In this document: positions 25,543 through 33,826 of the stretch, piece by piece | How the letters are laid out: each line of letters opens with the position of its first letter | Position numbering within the stretch: position 1 is the first letter of the stretch | NCBI RefSeq assembly: GCF_003403035.1 | Contig: NZ_QURN01000024.1 | Location: 1-35,750, forward strand | Origin: Mesorhizobium denitrificans | GTDB lineage: Bacteria > Pseudomonadota > Alphaproteobacteria > Rhizobiales > Rhizobiaceae | DNA: 35,750 nucleotides | Direction: 5' to 3' | Translations under genes and position numbers: made by a program | The notes under the pieces: model-generated | Seen by the model: only the letters and a program-made list of their open reading frames with translations | What the model was told of the DNA's origin: nothing | Database searches by the model: none

Positions 25543-25727
25543 GTCCCGCCTCCCTGACGCGATTGCCACCGCGAACGCTATCAGAGGCCACAAGGGCGGC
25601 AATTCCCCTCTTGGGTGAATGTGTGCGCAAGAAGTGCGTGCTTTGGGTGACGGGTGGATATCCCGACGATCTGTTACCAAGATGGTGTGAGAACGCTGGC
25701 GTGTCCATCATCAGCGTTCCGAAGTAT

Positions 25728-25752
25728 AGGCGCCCCGATCAGCAGGGCGCCT
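25728..25752. terminator. Hairpin downstream of the alpha/beta hydrolase
   Basis: AGGCGCCC (25728-25735) and GGGCGCCT (25745-25752) form an 8-bp GC-rich stem with a 9-nt loop, 27 bp past the hydrolase stop. On the minus strand no U tract follows; on the plus strand a CTTTTT follows 8 bases later. Confidence 0.45.
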
Positions 25753-25778
25753 GTGTCGCTTTTTAACGCGACCGAACA

Positions 25779-26468
25779 CTAACCGAGAGAGCGGGCTGCC
25801 TCGACGATCAGCTCGGATACTTCCTTGGGGCATGATGCCAGCGACGCATGGCTCGCGTTGAGAGTAATGACCTTCTTCGCCTTCATGCGGGCCGACATCA
25901 TCTTTTGGTTTTCAGGGTTGATCATGCGATCCGCACTCGAAATCTGATACCAGGCTGGCTTGCTCTTCCACGCGGGCTGACTGATCGCATCACCGAAAGT
26001 CGCTCCGATGGGCGCTTTTTGCGTGACCGCCATGACGAGCGCCTCCTCCTTGGTCAAGTCCTGGCAGAAGCTCTCATGATAAAGGTCCGGCTTGATCCAC
26101 AGATAGCCGTCGCTATCGGGAGCGATATTGGCGAAGGCGGCTGGAGGATTGGCCTGCGAAATCCCACCGGGGCTCTCGCCCGCGTCAGGCGCGAACGCGG
26201 CAATGTAAACCAAACCAGCCACATTGGGCGCAGTACCTGCCTCTGTGATCACAGCGCCACCGTAGGAATGTCCGACCAGCAAGACCTGTCCCTTCTGCTG
26301 CGCGATCATCTTGCGCAGCCGCGTCGCGTCGTCGGCGAGCGAAGTGAGCGGCATTTCGACGGCGTGCAGGTCCGAATACCCCTGGCTCGCGAGTTCAGGG
26401 ATGACCTTCGCCCAGTGCGCGGCGCCTCCCCAAAAGCCGTGAACAAGAATGATTGCTGGCTTCGTCAT
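25779..26468 (-). CDS. Alpha/beta hydrolase (esterase EstC/methyl-esterase-like)
   Basis: 229 residues of the alpha/beta hydrolase family. It opens IILVHGFWGGAAHW (oxyanion loop), has the nucleophile elbow LLVGHSYGGAVI with catalytic Ser near residue 69, and the catalytic His in LNASHASLAS near the C-terminus. The length and the HGFWGGAAHW start resemble small salicylate-methyl-esterase-like or EstC-like enzymes. It probably acts on short-chain esters; substrate unknown. AGGAGACGGTAT precedes the start. It is divergent from a GlxA-type AraC regulator 130 bp away, the likely controller. Confidence 0.87.
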   Translation of the reverse strand: MTKPAIILVHGFWGGAAHWAKVIPELASQGYSDLHAVEMPLTSLADDATRLRKMIAQQKGQVLLVGHSYGGAVITEAGTAPNVAGLVYIAAFAPDAGESPGGISQANPPAAFANIAPDSDGYLWIKPDLYHESFCQDLTKEEALVMAVTQKAPIGATFGDAISQPAWKSKPAWYQISSADRMINPENQKMMSARMKAKKVITLNASHASLASCPKEVSELIVEAARSLG

Positions 26469-26598
26469 ATACCGTCTCCTGCTGGCGTTTCGCCTGAAGA
26501 CTAACGCAACCCTGAGTTGATCACAGTGGCCTGATGGGCAAAGAATGGAAAGATCGGGCCAATTTATGAACCGCGCTCGACGGGTAGAGGGCTATAGA

Positions 26599-27573
26599 AT
26601 GGGCACAAGCGCGGCAGCAGGCGCAAAGCGAAAGATCATGGCGGTCCTTGCATATGAGGGCGTTCGCCCCTTCCAGCTGTCGGTGCCATGCGAGATTTTT
26701 GGCGAACTCCATTGCGAGGGCGTCGATCCCGAACTTTGGGTATGCGCCCTTGAACCGGGACTGCTCCGTACAAGCGCTGGATTTGCGATCTGTACGACGC
26801 ATAGCCTCGCTGATTTGCCAAAGGCGGACGTGATTTTTATCCCGAGTTGGCGGCTCCCTTACAAACCTCCCACACCGTCGCTCATCGACGCGCTGCTTGA
26901 AGCGCACGCAAACGGCGCGATCATCGTCGGTCTCTGCCTTGGCGCCTTCATCCTCGCCGAGACTGGATTGCTTGATGGAAAGCGTGCGACCACTCATTGG
27001 GCGTTCTCCCAGGAATTCCGGCAGCGTTTCCCCGCCGTCGAACTGGACGACATGCCGCTCTACGTCGACGAGGGAGAACTTTTGACGTCAGCAGGCGTAA
27101 CGGCCGGGATCGACTGCTGCCTGCATATTGCAAGGCGCCTTTACGGTGCCCGCAGAGCCAACCGGATTGCGCGCAACATTCTGGCCCCGCCTTATCGGGC
27201 AGGCGGACAAGCGCAGTTCATTGAGCGTCCGCTTGGAGAAAATCTGCGGGATGCACGGTTTCGCAACGCGCTCGACAACATAGTGCGGAATCTCGATCAA
27301 AAGCATTCAATCGACACGCTTGCCGCAAGTCTTGCGATGAGCCGACGCAGTTTCACGCGGCATTTTCATCAGACCATGGGGGTCAGCTTTGGCGAATGGC
27401 TGATCAACGAACGGCTGCTCATGGCTCGGCGCGATCTCGGAGCAACAAACAAATCGGTTGATCAGGCGGCACTCGATGCCGGGTTCGGCAACACCAAGAC
27501 CTTCCGCGAACAATTCCTGGCTCAACATGGCGTCAGTCCTGCGCAGTGGCGGAGATCATTCCGGGGAACTTGA
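26599..27573 (+). CDS. GlxA-type AraC-family regulator (DJ-1/PfpI domain + HTH)
   Basis: 324 residues. The N-terminal half is a DJ-1/PfpI-like domain (about 12-190) containing the nucleophile-elbow-like IVGLCLGAFILAETGLL, where family members sense nitrogen metabolites or aldehydes. The C-terminal half has two AraC helix-turn-helix motifs (IDTLAASLAMSRRSFTRHFHQ and VDQAALDAGFGNTKTFREQF). In-frame ATGs lie at 26545, 26566, 26599 and 26638; I prefer 26599, which has AGAGGG upstream and gives the usual family length. It faces away from the alpha/beta hydrolase gene and probably regulates it. Confidence 0.9.
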   Translation: MGTSAAAGAKRKIMAVLAYEGVRPFQLSVPCEIFGELHCEGVDPELWVCALEPGLLRTSAGFAICTTHSLADLPKADVIFIPSWRLPYKPPTPSLIDALLEAHANGAIIVGLCLGAFILAETGLLDGKRATTHWAFSQEFRQRFPAVELDDMPLYVDEGELLTSAGVTAGIDCCLHIARRLYGARRANRIARNILAPPYRAGGQAQFIERPLGENLRDARFRNALDNIVRNLDQKHSIDTLAASLAMSRRSFTRHFHQTMGVSFGEWLINERLLMARRDLGATNKSVDQAALDAGFGNTKTFREQFLAQHGVSPAQWRRSFRGT

Positions 27574-27682
27574 CCGCAGTCGCATAATGGCCGCGGACAA
27601 CGCATTGTGGCTCAAAGCTGGAATAGCTGCGAAAGCTGGCGGCTGCTTCCTGCAGGAAATCAGCGTCGCAACGAAAATGAAA

Positions 27683-27710
27683 AACGCGGCGGGGCTCGGC
27701 CCGCCGCGTT
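27683..27710 (-). terminator. Intrinsic terminator of the pirin/isochorismatase operon
   Basis: AACGCGGCGGG (27683-27693) and CCCGCCGCGTT (27700-27710) form an 11-bp stem with a 6-nt loop, 20 bp past the isochorismatase stop. On the minus strand it is followed by TTTCATTTTCG, a usable U tract. It also closes the AraC gene from the other side. Confidence 0.85.
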
Positions 27711-27730
27711 CATCGTTTGTCTGGCGCTAA

Positions 27731-28420
27731 TCAGGCGCGTGTAGAATCGAGCTTCTCGTGCGTCTTCTCGACTTCCTGGGCCTTCATGTAGCTTTCGATC
27801 AGAAGCTGATAGGCCGGGAAGATCTTGGTGTAGATCGTTGCCCACTCCTGCGCATCCGGACGGTTCCACGTCTTCTGCAATTCGGACGCGACGGCCGCAG
27901 TGTCCATCGGTACTACGCCGGCCTGCACGACGCGGGCGAGCGTGATTTCCTGCGCCATCTTGGAGTAGGTGCCGGAGGCATCGACGACGGCGAATACCTT
28001 GTAGCCGTCATAGGCAGCGCTGATTGCCGGGAAGGCCATGCAGACGCTAGTGATTGTGCCGGCGATGATCAGGGTCTTGCGGCCGGTCGCCTTTACGGCA
28101 GCCACGAAGTCCGGATTGTCCCAGGCATTGATCTCGCCCTTGCGCGCCACATACTGCGCATGCGGAGCGTTTTCATGGATTTCCGGGATCAGCGGGCCGT
28201 TCGGTCCCTGCGGCACGGAGGCCGTGGTGATGACAGGTATCTTGGACAGCGTCGCCATTTTGGCAAGGGCTGCCGCGTGATTGCGCAGCACCGGCATCGG
28301 CATGTCGGCCACGGTCTGGAACAGGCCGCTCTGGTGATCGATCAGCAGCATCACTGCATCGTTGACATCGATAACCGGACGCTGGCCGTTGAAGTTGGCA
28401 ATTGTGCTCGAGTTAGCCAT
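27731..28420 (-). CDS. Isochorismatase-like cysteine hydrolase (YcaC type)
   Basis: 229 residues of the isochorismatase superfamily. The Asp-Lys-Cys catalytic set is visible: Asp in [12 protein letters not shown], Lys in [10 protein letters not shown] and Cys in [12 protein letters not shown]. YcaC-type members are oligomeric hydrolases of unresolved substrate, probably amides or imides. It is second in an operon after pirin, 104 bp downstream, with hairpins between. This hydrolase-pirin-LysR set recurs in Proteobacteria (established pattern). ACAAGGAGAAC precedes the start. Confidence 0.9.
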   Translation of the reverse strand: MANSSTIANFNGQRPVIDVNDAVMLLIDHQSGLFQTVADMPMPVLRNHAAALAKMATLSKIPVITTASVPQGPNGPLIPEIHENAPHAQYVARKGEINAWDNPDFVAAVKATGRKTLIIAGTITSVCMAFPAISAAYDGYKVFAVVDASGTYSKMAQEITLARVVQAGVVPMDTAAVASELQKTWNRPDAQEWATIYTKIFPAYQLLIESYMKAQEVEKTHEKLDSTRA

Positions 28421-28456
28421 TTTAGTTCTCCTTGTTGGGTTACGAGATTGGACGAG

Positions 28457-28492
28457 GGCCGGAGGTCACCTCTCCGGCCAGGGGTCTGCCCC
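28457..28492 (-). promoter_or_regulatory. Two hairpins between pirin and isochorismatase genes
   Basis: GGCCGGA (28457-28463) pairs with TCCGGCC (28473-28479), with an inner GGT/CCT pair, and GGGG-TCTG-CCCC lies at 28481-28492. No U tract follows on the minus strand. They may be an mRNA processing or stabilising element, or a partial attenuator, that sets the ratio of the two proteins. Confidence 0.5.
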
Positions 28493-28524
28493 ACGCTTTC
28501 ATCTTCGAAGCGAGGGGCGATTGT

Positions 28525-29391
28525 TCAGGCCGCGATCGCGCCGAACTTGCCGGCCCGGAAGTCGGCAAATGCCTGCCGCAGCTCATCGGTCGTGTTCATG
28601 ACGAATGGACCTTGCATGGCTACGGGTTCGCCGAGCGGCTCGCCGCTCAACACCAGTATGCTTGCGTCGGTATCGGCCTGAAGCATCACAGCGCCACCCT
28701 CGCGGTCGAGCAGCACGAACTGCCCGTCACGCACCGCAACCCCGCCGTTGACGCTCAACGAACCGCGCAATACCACCAGCCCGGCGGTGTGTCCCTCGGG
28801 CAGATCCACCGAAAGCGCCTTGCCGCGCTTCAAGCGCAGATCCCAGAGGTCAATCGGGGAAAATGTGCGCGCCGGGCCCTTATGACCTTGGTATTCGCCG
28901 GCGATCACACGCAACACGCCCGCGCCGTCAGGCAAAGCAACGGCAGGAATATCGCCGTCAAGCAGTGTCTGGTAACCCGGCGCGGCATTCTTGTCTTTCG
29001 CGGGGAGGTTGATCCAGAGCTGCACCATATCGAGCGTGCCGCCCTTCTCGGTGAAGGCTTGAGAATGGAATTCCTCATGCAGGATGCCTGCTGCTGCCGT
29101 CATCCATTGCACGTCGCCGGGACCGATGAGGCCACCCGCGCCGGTCGAGTCGCGGTGCTCGACTTCGCCTTCATAGACGATGGTAACGGTTTCGAAGCCA
29201 CGGTGCGGATGCGCGCCGACGCCACGCGGATGGTCGGTCGGCGAGAAAGCCGTCGGACCGGCATGATCCAGGTGCAGGAACGGACTGACATGTTCGCCAT
29301 GCGTGGCATAAGACAGCATGGAGCGAACGGGAAAGCCGTCACCGACCCAATGTTGTGCTGGACTGCTGTAGATGCCGAGAATCTTTCGCAT
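28525..29391 (-). CDS. Pirin-family bicupin protein
   Basis: 288 residues. The N-terminal cupin (about 40-130) carries the pirin metal ligands in AHPHRGFETVTIVYEGEVEH and GILHEEFHS, and a second, degenerate cupin makes up the C-terminal half (VLRGSLSVNGG..., FVLLDREGG). Pirins bind Fe and include quercetinases; others are redox-linked regulators. The start at 29391 has AAAGGAG upstream; the longer in-frame extension has no support. First gene of the operon divergent from a LysR regulator. Confidence 0.92.
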   Translation of the reverse strand: MRKILGIYSSPAQHWVGDGFPVRSMLSYATHGEHVSPFLHLDHAGPTAFSPTDHPRGVGAHPHRGFETVTIVYEGEVEHRDSTGAGGLIGPGDVQWMTAAAGILHEEFHSQAFTEKGGTLDMVQLWINLPAKDKNAAPGYQTLLDGDIPAVALPDGAGVLRVIAGEYQGHKGPARTFSPIDLWDLRLKRGKALSVDLPEGHTAGLVVLRGSLSVNGGVAVRDGQFVLLDREGGAVMLQADTDASILVLSGEPLGEPVAMQGPFVMNTTDELRQAFADFRAGKFGAIAA

Positions 29392-29483
29392 CGGGTTTCT
29401 CCTTTCGCGCCGCAAGGGCAATCGTGTTGGAGGCAAAGTATGATTGCTACAAAGTTTGCGGAAGCCGCGCCGATACTCTAGTC

Positions 29484-29501
29484 TGTCCTAAAATCAGGAC
29501 A
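29484..29501. promoter_or_regulatory. LysR-type operator between pirin and LysR genes
   Basis: TGTCCT-AAAATC-AGGACA is an 18-bp perfect inverted repeat lying 20 bp before the LysR start and 92 bp before pirin. Divergent LTTR genes usually bind such a site to repress themselves and activate the neighbour. Confidence 0.7.
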
Positions 29502-29521
29502 ATAAAGCAGTTGAAACGCTC

Positions 29522-30487
29522 ATGCTGGATCTTAACGACCTTCGTTTCTTCGTTGATGTGGTAGAGCATAACGGCTTTGCAGCCGCGGCGCGCAAGCTGG
29601 ACATCCCGCGCTCGCGGCTCAGCCGGCGCATTGGCTTGCTGGAAGAAAGCCTCGGCGTGCGCCTGATCCAGCGTTCAACGCGGCAATTCGTGATCACCGA
29701 GGTCGGCCAGGAATTCTATCGTCACTGCCTGGCCATGATGGTGGAGGCGGAGGCCGCGCAGGAGGCGATCGCGCGCATGCGTGCCGAACCGCAGGGCATA
29801 GTGCGCGTGAGTTGCCCGCCGTCGATCATCTATTTCCAGGTCGGCGCGATGATCGCTCGCTTCATGGCGGCGCATCCCAAGGTGCAGATTCATCTTGAAG
29901 GCACAAACCGACGGGTCGATGTCATTCGCGAAGGGTTTGACCTCGCGATCCGGGTGCGCTTTCCGCCCCTTGATGACAGTGACCTTGTCATCCGCAAGCT
30001 GGCCGACAGCAATCAGCGGCTGGTTGCGAGCCCAGCATTGCTGGAGGGCTGTTTCTCACGGCCATTTGTGCCCGCCGATCTTGCCACGATGCCGAGTCTT
30101 GCCTGGGGGCCATCACAAGCCGATCATGAATGGTGCCTCGATGGCCCTGACGGAAGCACAGCCGCCATTCCACATAAGCCGCGACTGGTGACCGAGGATA
30201 TGGTGGCGCTCAGGCACGCAACGCTTGATGGCATCGGTGTCTGCCAGTTCCCAACGATGGTGGTGCGCGAGGATCTGGAGGCGGGACGGCTGGTCGATAT
30301 CCTGCCCCAATGGGCTCCAAGGGCCGGCATCATCCACGTCGCCTTTCCTTCCCGTCGCGGCCTCTTGCCGTCGGTGCGGACATTGTTGGACTTTCTCGCG
30401 GCTGAGTACGGGACGCTCAATCGAATGGAAGAGCACAACGATGATGCTGGCCCGTCATCTCACGGAAGCGAAGCTCGCGCCCTGTAG
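29522..30487 (+). CDS. LysR-family regulator of the pirin operon
   Basis: 321 residues. The N-terminal HTH (residues 1-62) shows LNDLRFFVDVVEHNGFAAAARKLDIPRSRLSRRIGLLEESLGVRLI. The effector domain (about 90-300) is of the CrgA/DsdC-like group that responds to aromatic or electrophilic compounds (family knowledge; the ligand here is unknown). The tail after residue 305 is polar and acidic, longer than most relatives. It is divergent from pirin with a shared palindromic operator. Confidence 0.93.
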   Translation: MLDLNDLRFFVDVVEHNGFAAAARKLDIPRSRLSRRIGLLEESLGVRLIQRSTRQFVITEVGQEFYRHCLAMMVEAEAAQEAIARMRAEPQGIVRVSCPPSIIYFQVGAMIARFMAAHPKVQIHLEGTNRRVDVIREGFDLAIRVRFPPLDDSDLVIRKLADSNQRLVASPALLEGCFSRPFVPADLATMPSLAWGPSQADHEWCLDGPDGSTAAIPHKPRLVTEDMVALRHATLDGIGVCQFPTMVVREDLEAGRLVDILPQWAPRAGIIHVAFPSRRGLLPSVRTLLDFLAAEYGTLNRMEEHNDDAGPSSHGSEARAL

Positions 30488-30803
30488 GAAAGCTCCCCGC
30501 GATGATCATGGAGCAGTGCCTGGCTTAGTTCTGCAATGCTGGGTTTTGCAATGCAGGAAAAATGGCGCGCCCGAAGAGATGAAACTGGACATCGCTATAT
30601 GTTTTTTTTCCTATTGATTGATATCCATGCGGCAACGCTCAGGAAGCAAATACCGGTAGCTCCGGCCCGGACGCGCCGTGACCTAGGCGACCGCTCTTTC
30701 CGCAACCGCATTCGGTACAAGCAGGATCAACGCGCGGCGTCGAAAACGACACCGCACGCGACTGGCTGTCATACCGCGTAAAGTCCGTCGATGCTGCGCT
30801 AGA
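30488..30803. other. Non-coding or decayed sequence between LysR and ThiF remnant
   Basis: 316 bp. Only one unsupported open frame is seen, continuing the frame of the ThiF remnant on the minus strand (to 30639). It contains a cysteine cluster (DPACTECGCG) but no recognisable domain. A T8 run occurs at 30602-30609. I see no promoter, RNA gene or repeat; this looks like the eroded edge of the accessory island. Confidence 0.5.
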
Positions 30804-31163
30804 CGCCAACAGCGCGGCCGCCGCTTCCGGCTCAAGCACGTTCGCAGCAATGACCTTTACACGGGTCTGGGGGTTGGCCTGCCTGATCACGCGACGGGCG
30901 ATATCTACTTTCCGTGTCGCCAGTTTCAGCATCCGGCGACGTAGCCAGGTGGGCGCTGAAGGGCTTGTAAGCGCCTACCAGATGTCCGCGCGCCGTGCGC
31001 CCACCACACGCGGCAGGTTTGTCGGATCAATACGGTCGGGATCGATCAGCACTATCGTCCCCACGCCAAGCCAGGCGAGATACTCCGCAATCAGCGAACC
31101 CACGCCGCCAAGACCCACGATAGCAACCGTCATGCCCGCAAGCACATTGGCTGATGCGATCCA
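30804..31163 (-). pseudogene. ThiF/MoeB (E1-like) adenylyltransferase remnant
   Basis: The minus strand encodes a ThiF/E1 Rossmann nucleotide-binding segment, VAIVGLGGVGSLIAEYLAWLGVGTIVLIDPDRIDPTNLPR, followed in the same frame by an in-frame TAG (30975-30977, after ADIW) and then clearly homologous sequence (WLRRR...ATRKVDIARRVIRQANP, up to VLEPEAAAALLA). ThiF-fold enzymes adenylate ubiquitin-like or sulfur-carrier proteins. The N-terminus is missing: upstream the reading runs into the 3' part of hsdM. The C-terminus, with the catalytic Cys and zinc site, is also missing. NLPRVVGA-type E1s occur in bacterial ubiquitin-like gene clusters, so it may be a remnant of one (inference). Confidence 0.75.
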
Positions 31164-33425
31164 TCTCCCTATACACTCTTGAATCGACCGCACTAAGCCA
31201 TTTGTCATCGACCGCCATGACTTTGATCTCAGCCTCAGTAAGCCTCGGGTACTTTTTGTAGGCCGCCAAATCCAGCGCCGCCTCTGCTTCCCGTAATTCC
31301 TTCTTCAGCTCGGCCTCGCGCGCTGAAAGTTTCAGCCACTCGTTGAGAGTGACGGCCTCTTCCTTCGCGTCTTTGTCGCCCTTGATCTCTTTCAGACGGG
31401 ATGCAACACTTGCTTTATCGACCTTCTCCAGTTCAGCGAAGGCCCCGTCCTCTCCGCCATGCTCTTCTTCCAGTGCCGCAATGGCGGCTGAAACGGACTC
31501 GGCTTCGGCAGTCATTTCATCAATCTTGGCCTGCTCGCCGGCAAAGAATTTGGCAACGATCAACGATTTTGGGACGAGATCGCAGGCCCATCCCCGGTCC
31601 TTCTCTTTGCCTTTTTTGTCTTTTTCGATGATTCGATAAGTTTCCGCTTTCCAGCCATCGGCAGCGATTAGGTAGCAGTCGTCCTGCATGACCTCAGCCC
31701 AGTAATCCATCAGGTGCTGGTACACGTCGCACTTGCTGATCAGCGGCTTGGCCGCATAATGCGCCAGCAAGTCTTCCGACAAGTCGAAGATCGCATTCTT
31801 GGGATGATGACCCGGTTTCAATGCTTTCAATTTCTCAGCATTGCGTCCTCGCCAGTCGTCAAAATGCTTGTTCATGCCGTGAATGAAGGCTGTGAATTCC
31901 CGATGCCCAAAGATGGTTGATTTGATTGCGGCTTTGTCGATTACCAGTTCGACATATCCCGGACGACATTCTTTGAAGAGCGCCTTCTTCAACGACGGGC
32001 ACACTGCCCAGTAATGTTGCAATCCCTCGATGTCGGCCTGCGGGATTCCGCCCCTCAAATGGCCCTCAATGTCCTGCCTATCTTCTAGTTTCTGGCCATC
32101 GATGTAGCGCGGCAGATTGAGGTTGAAATCGTTTTTTTCGATCTCATCGAAAGACACCATCCGTGAATAGCCAGAAATGTCGATTCTTTTGGTAAAGGCG
32201 TCGACGATCTTGTGAATGTCTTGGGACCGCAGGCGGTTTTTGGCGGCATCCTTTAGAAAGCCCTGGCTCGCCTCGATCATGAAGATGCCTTTTCGCGCCT
32301 GCGCATCCTCCTTATCGATAACAACTACACAAGCCGGAATGCCGGTCCCGTAAAACAGATTGGCCGGAAGACCGATGATGCCTTTTATGTATCCCTTCCG
32401 CACAAGGCTGCGCCGAATTTCAGCTTCGGCTCCACCCCGAAAAAGTACGCCATGCGGCAAAATGCAAGCGCCCTTACCCGCGCTCTTCAACGACCGGACA
32501 ATGTGCAACAGATAGGCATAGTCGCCCTGCTTCCCCGGAGGCACGCCAAAACCTTTGAAACGATCATGCTCATCATGCAGCGGATCAAGCCCTGTGCTCC
32601 AGCGCTTGTCGCTGAACGGCGGATTGGCGACGACGTAGTCAAAGGTCTTGAGCGCTTCACCGTCACGGAATTTTGGGTCGACGAGCGTGTTGCCTTGCAT
32701 CGCGGTGGGCGTGTTGTGCAGAATCATATTCATGCGCGCGAGACCGCTTGTGGCAGAATCCTTTTCCTGCCCGTAGAGCGTCACATTCGTCCCTGCCTCA
32801 TCGGCCACTTTCGGCAGCAGCGATCCTGAGCCGCAGGTCGGGTCATAGACGGTGGTATCGCCACTGGTTTTCGCCGACTTGATGCCGATGATCTGCGCCA
32901 TGATGCGGCTGACCTCGGCGGGTATGTAGAACTGTCCTTTGCTCTTTCCGCTCTCCGTCGCGAAGTGGCGCATCAGATATTCGTAGGCGTCGCCCAGAAT
33001 GTCATCGCCATCGGCGCGGTTGGATGAGAAGTCCAGCGCCGGGTCTTAAAAAATGGCGATGAGGTTTGTGAGCTTCTCAACCTTCTCCTTGCCGTCTCCC
33101 AGTTTCGAGGCTTCGTTGAAGTCTGGGAAGTCAGCCTGGGACAGCTGTTGGTTCGCGGCTGCGAGCGGCGCGATAATCTTCTTGTTGATCTGGTCGCCGA
33201 TGTCGGGCGTGCCCTTCAGAGCTACCATGTCGGCGAAGCTTGCGCCCTTGGGTACGGTGATCGGCGCATAGGGAACATCCGCGTATTTGTCGCTGATGTA
33301 CCGAATGAACAGAAGTGAGAGGACGTAGTCCTTGTACTGGCTGGCATCCATGCCGCCGCGCAGCTCATCGCAGCTCGACCACAGGAAGCTATAAAGTTCT
33401 GATTTTTGAGCGCCACGTCAGCCAT
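31150..33425 (-). pseudogene. hsdM: Type I restriction-modification DNA methyltransferase subunit, broken
   Basis: HsdM sequence runs over about 2.27 kb: an N-terminal helical domain (YKDYVLSLLFIRYISDKYA), motif I DPTCGSGSLLPKV, motif IV VANPPFSDKRW, and a C-terminal coiled-coil region. Three lesions are visible. (1) Near 33403-33407 a run of five A (minus strand) needs one more to keep the frame (VALKK-SELYSFLWSSCDELRGG). (2) The codon before DPALDFSSNRADGDD is TAA (33046-33048) where relatives have Glu (GAA). (3) The 3' end is lost after EMDRISQ, fused to the ThiF remnant. Downstream of the stop, 32973 onward stays open. No hsdS or hsdR is in the window. Sequencing error could explain lesion 1 but hardly all three. 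Confidence 0.87.
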
Positions 33426-33639
33426 TCCCCTTCAATTCTGTCTTGGCGGCCAGGGCATCGTCACGTGCCTTAAGCCGCTCGTATTCTTCAACCGCGATCA
33501 CGACCACGACCTTCCGGCCGTGCTTTTCGATGATGACGGGCTCGGCTCGCGCATTGTCGATCAGCATGCCAAAAGCATTCTTGGCGTCCTTTGCGGACAT
33601 GGATTTCATGGGTCTGATCCCGGCCCCGATTCTGTCCAT
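33418..33639 (-). CDS. Phd/YefM-type antitoxin, without a visible toxin
   Basis: 73 residues from the ATG at 33639 (weak AGG upstream), or 63 from the ATG at 33609. The Phd/YefM N-terminal DNA-binding pattern is clear: MSAKDAKNAFGMLIDNARAEPVIIEKHGRKVVVVIAVEEYERL. The toxin-binding tail is short. The stop overlaps the hsdM start region (ATGGCTGA), so it was cotranscribed with hsdM; no Doc, RelE or PIN toxin follows. It could be a DNA-binding regulator of the RM locus rather than a true antitoxin. Its promoter region faces the hipBA operator array. Confidence 0.8.
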   Translation of the reverse strand: MDRIGAGIRPMKSMSAKDAKNAFGMLIDNARAEPVIIEKHGRKVVVVIAVEEYERLKARDDALAAKTELKGNG

Positions 33640-33705
33640 AATGCCTATTTAAGCTATTGGTCGCAACAGCCAAAGCGAGCTTCCAGCTCGTGCATATCTG
33701 CCATC

Positions 33706-33733
33706 ATAATATACGCAAAAGCGTATAAAACAA
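33706..33733 (-). promoter_or_regulatory. Candidate promoter toward the Phd antitoxin / hsdM
   Basis: On the minus strand TTGTTT (33733-33728) and TATTAT (33711-33706) are 16 bp apart, with TATATT (33713-33708) overlapping. The outermost operator copy (33710-33727) fills the spacer and overlaps the -10, mirroring the hipB promoter on the other side. Confidence 0.5.
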
Positions 33734-33808
33734 TTCTATACGCGCTCACGTATAAGAGAAATTTAAACGCAAGTGCGTATATTGACAATTTATACGGCCT
33801 CGCGTATA
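33710..33808. repeat. Four 18-bp operators TATACG-N6-CGTATA at exact 27-bp spacing
   Basis: Copies start at 33710 (spacer CAAAAG), 33737 (CGCTCA), 33764 (CAAGTG, with TAAACG as left arm, one mismatch) and 33791 (GCCTCG). Start-to-start distance is 27 bp three times, about 2.6 helical turns, with 9-bp AT-rich linkers. Copy 4 sits between the -35 and -10 of the hipB promoter; copy 1 overlaps the -10 of the opposite promoter. HipB proteins bind short palindromes in multiple copies upstream of hipBA (known for E. coli), so autoregulation by HipB is the natural reading. Confidence 0.9.
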
Positions 33809-33810
33809 TT
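33782..33810 (+). promoter_or_regulatory. hipBA promoter
   Basis: TTGACA (33782-33787), a 17-bp spacer and TATATT (33805-33810), nearly consensus sigma70. The expected transcript start is near 33817, leaving a leader of about 10 bases that includes GGAG before the hipB ATG at 33827. Operator 4 covers the spacer and most of the -10. Confidence 0.85.
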
Positions 33811-33826
33811 AACGATGGAGACCCAC

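Noticed and set aside
31027-32973. A 648-codon HsdM with a novel C-terminal tail
   Set aside because: The last 40 or so residues are the wrong-frame reading of the ThiF gene, and the N-terminus is cut by the TAA at 33046. This is a chimeric open frame, not a new architecture.
33418-33639. A complete Phd/Doc toxin-antitoxin pair
   Set aside because: No toxin gene adjoins the antitoxin; the next gene downstream is hsdM.
33710-33808. Regularly spaced repeats resembling a small CRISPR array
   Set aside because: The units are 18-bp palindromes with 9-bp linkers, far too short for repeats and spacers. They overlap two promoters, and no cas genes are present.
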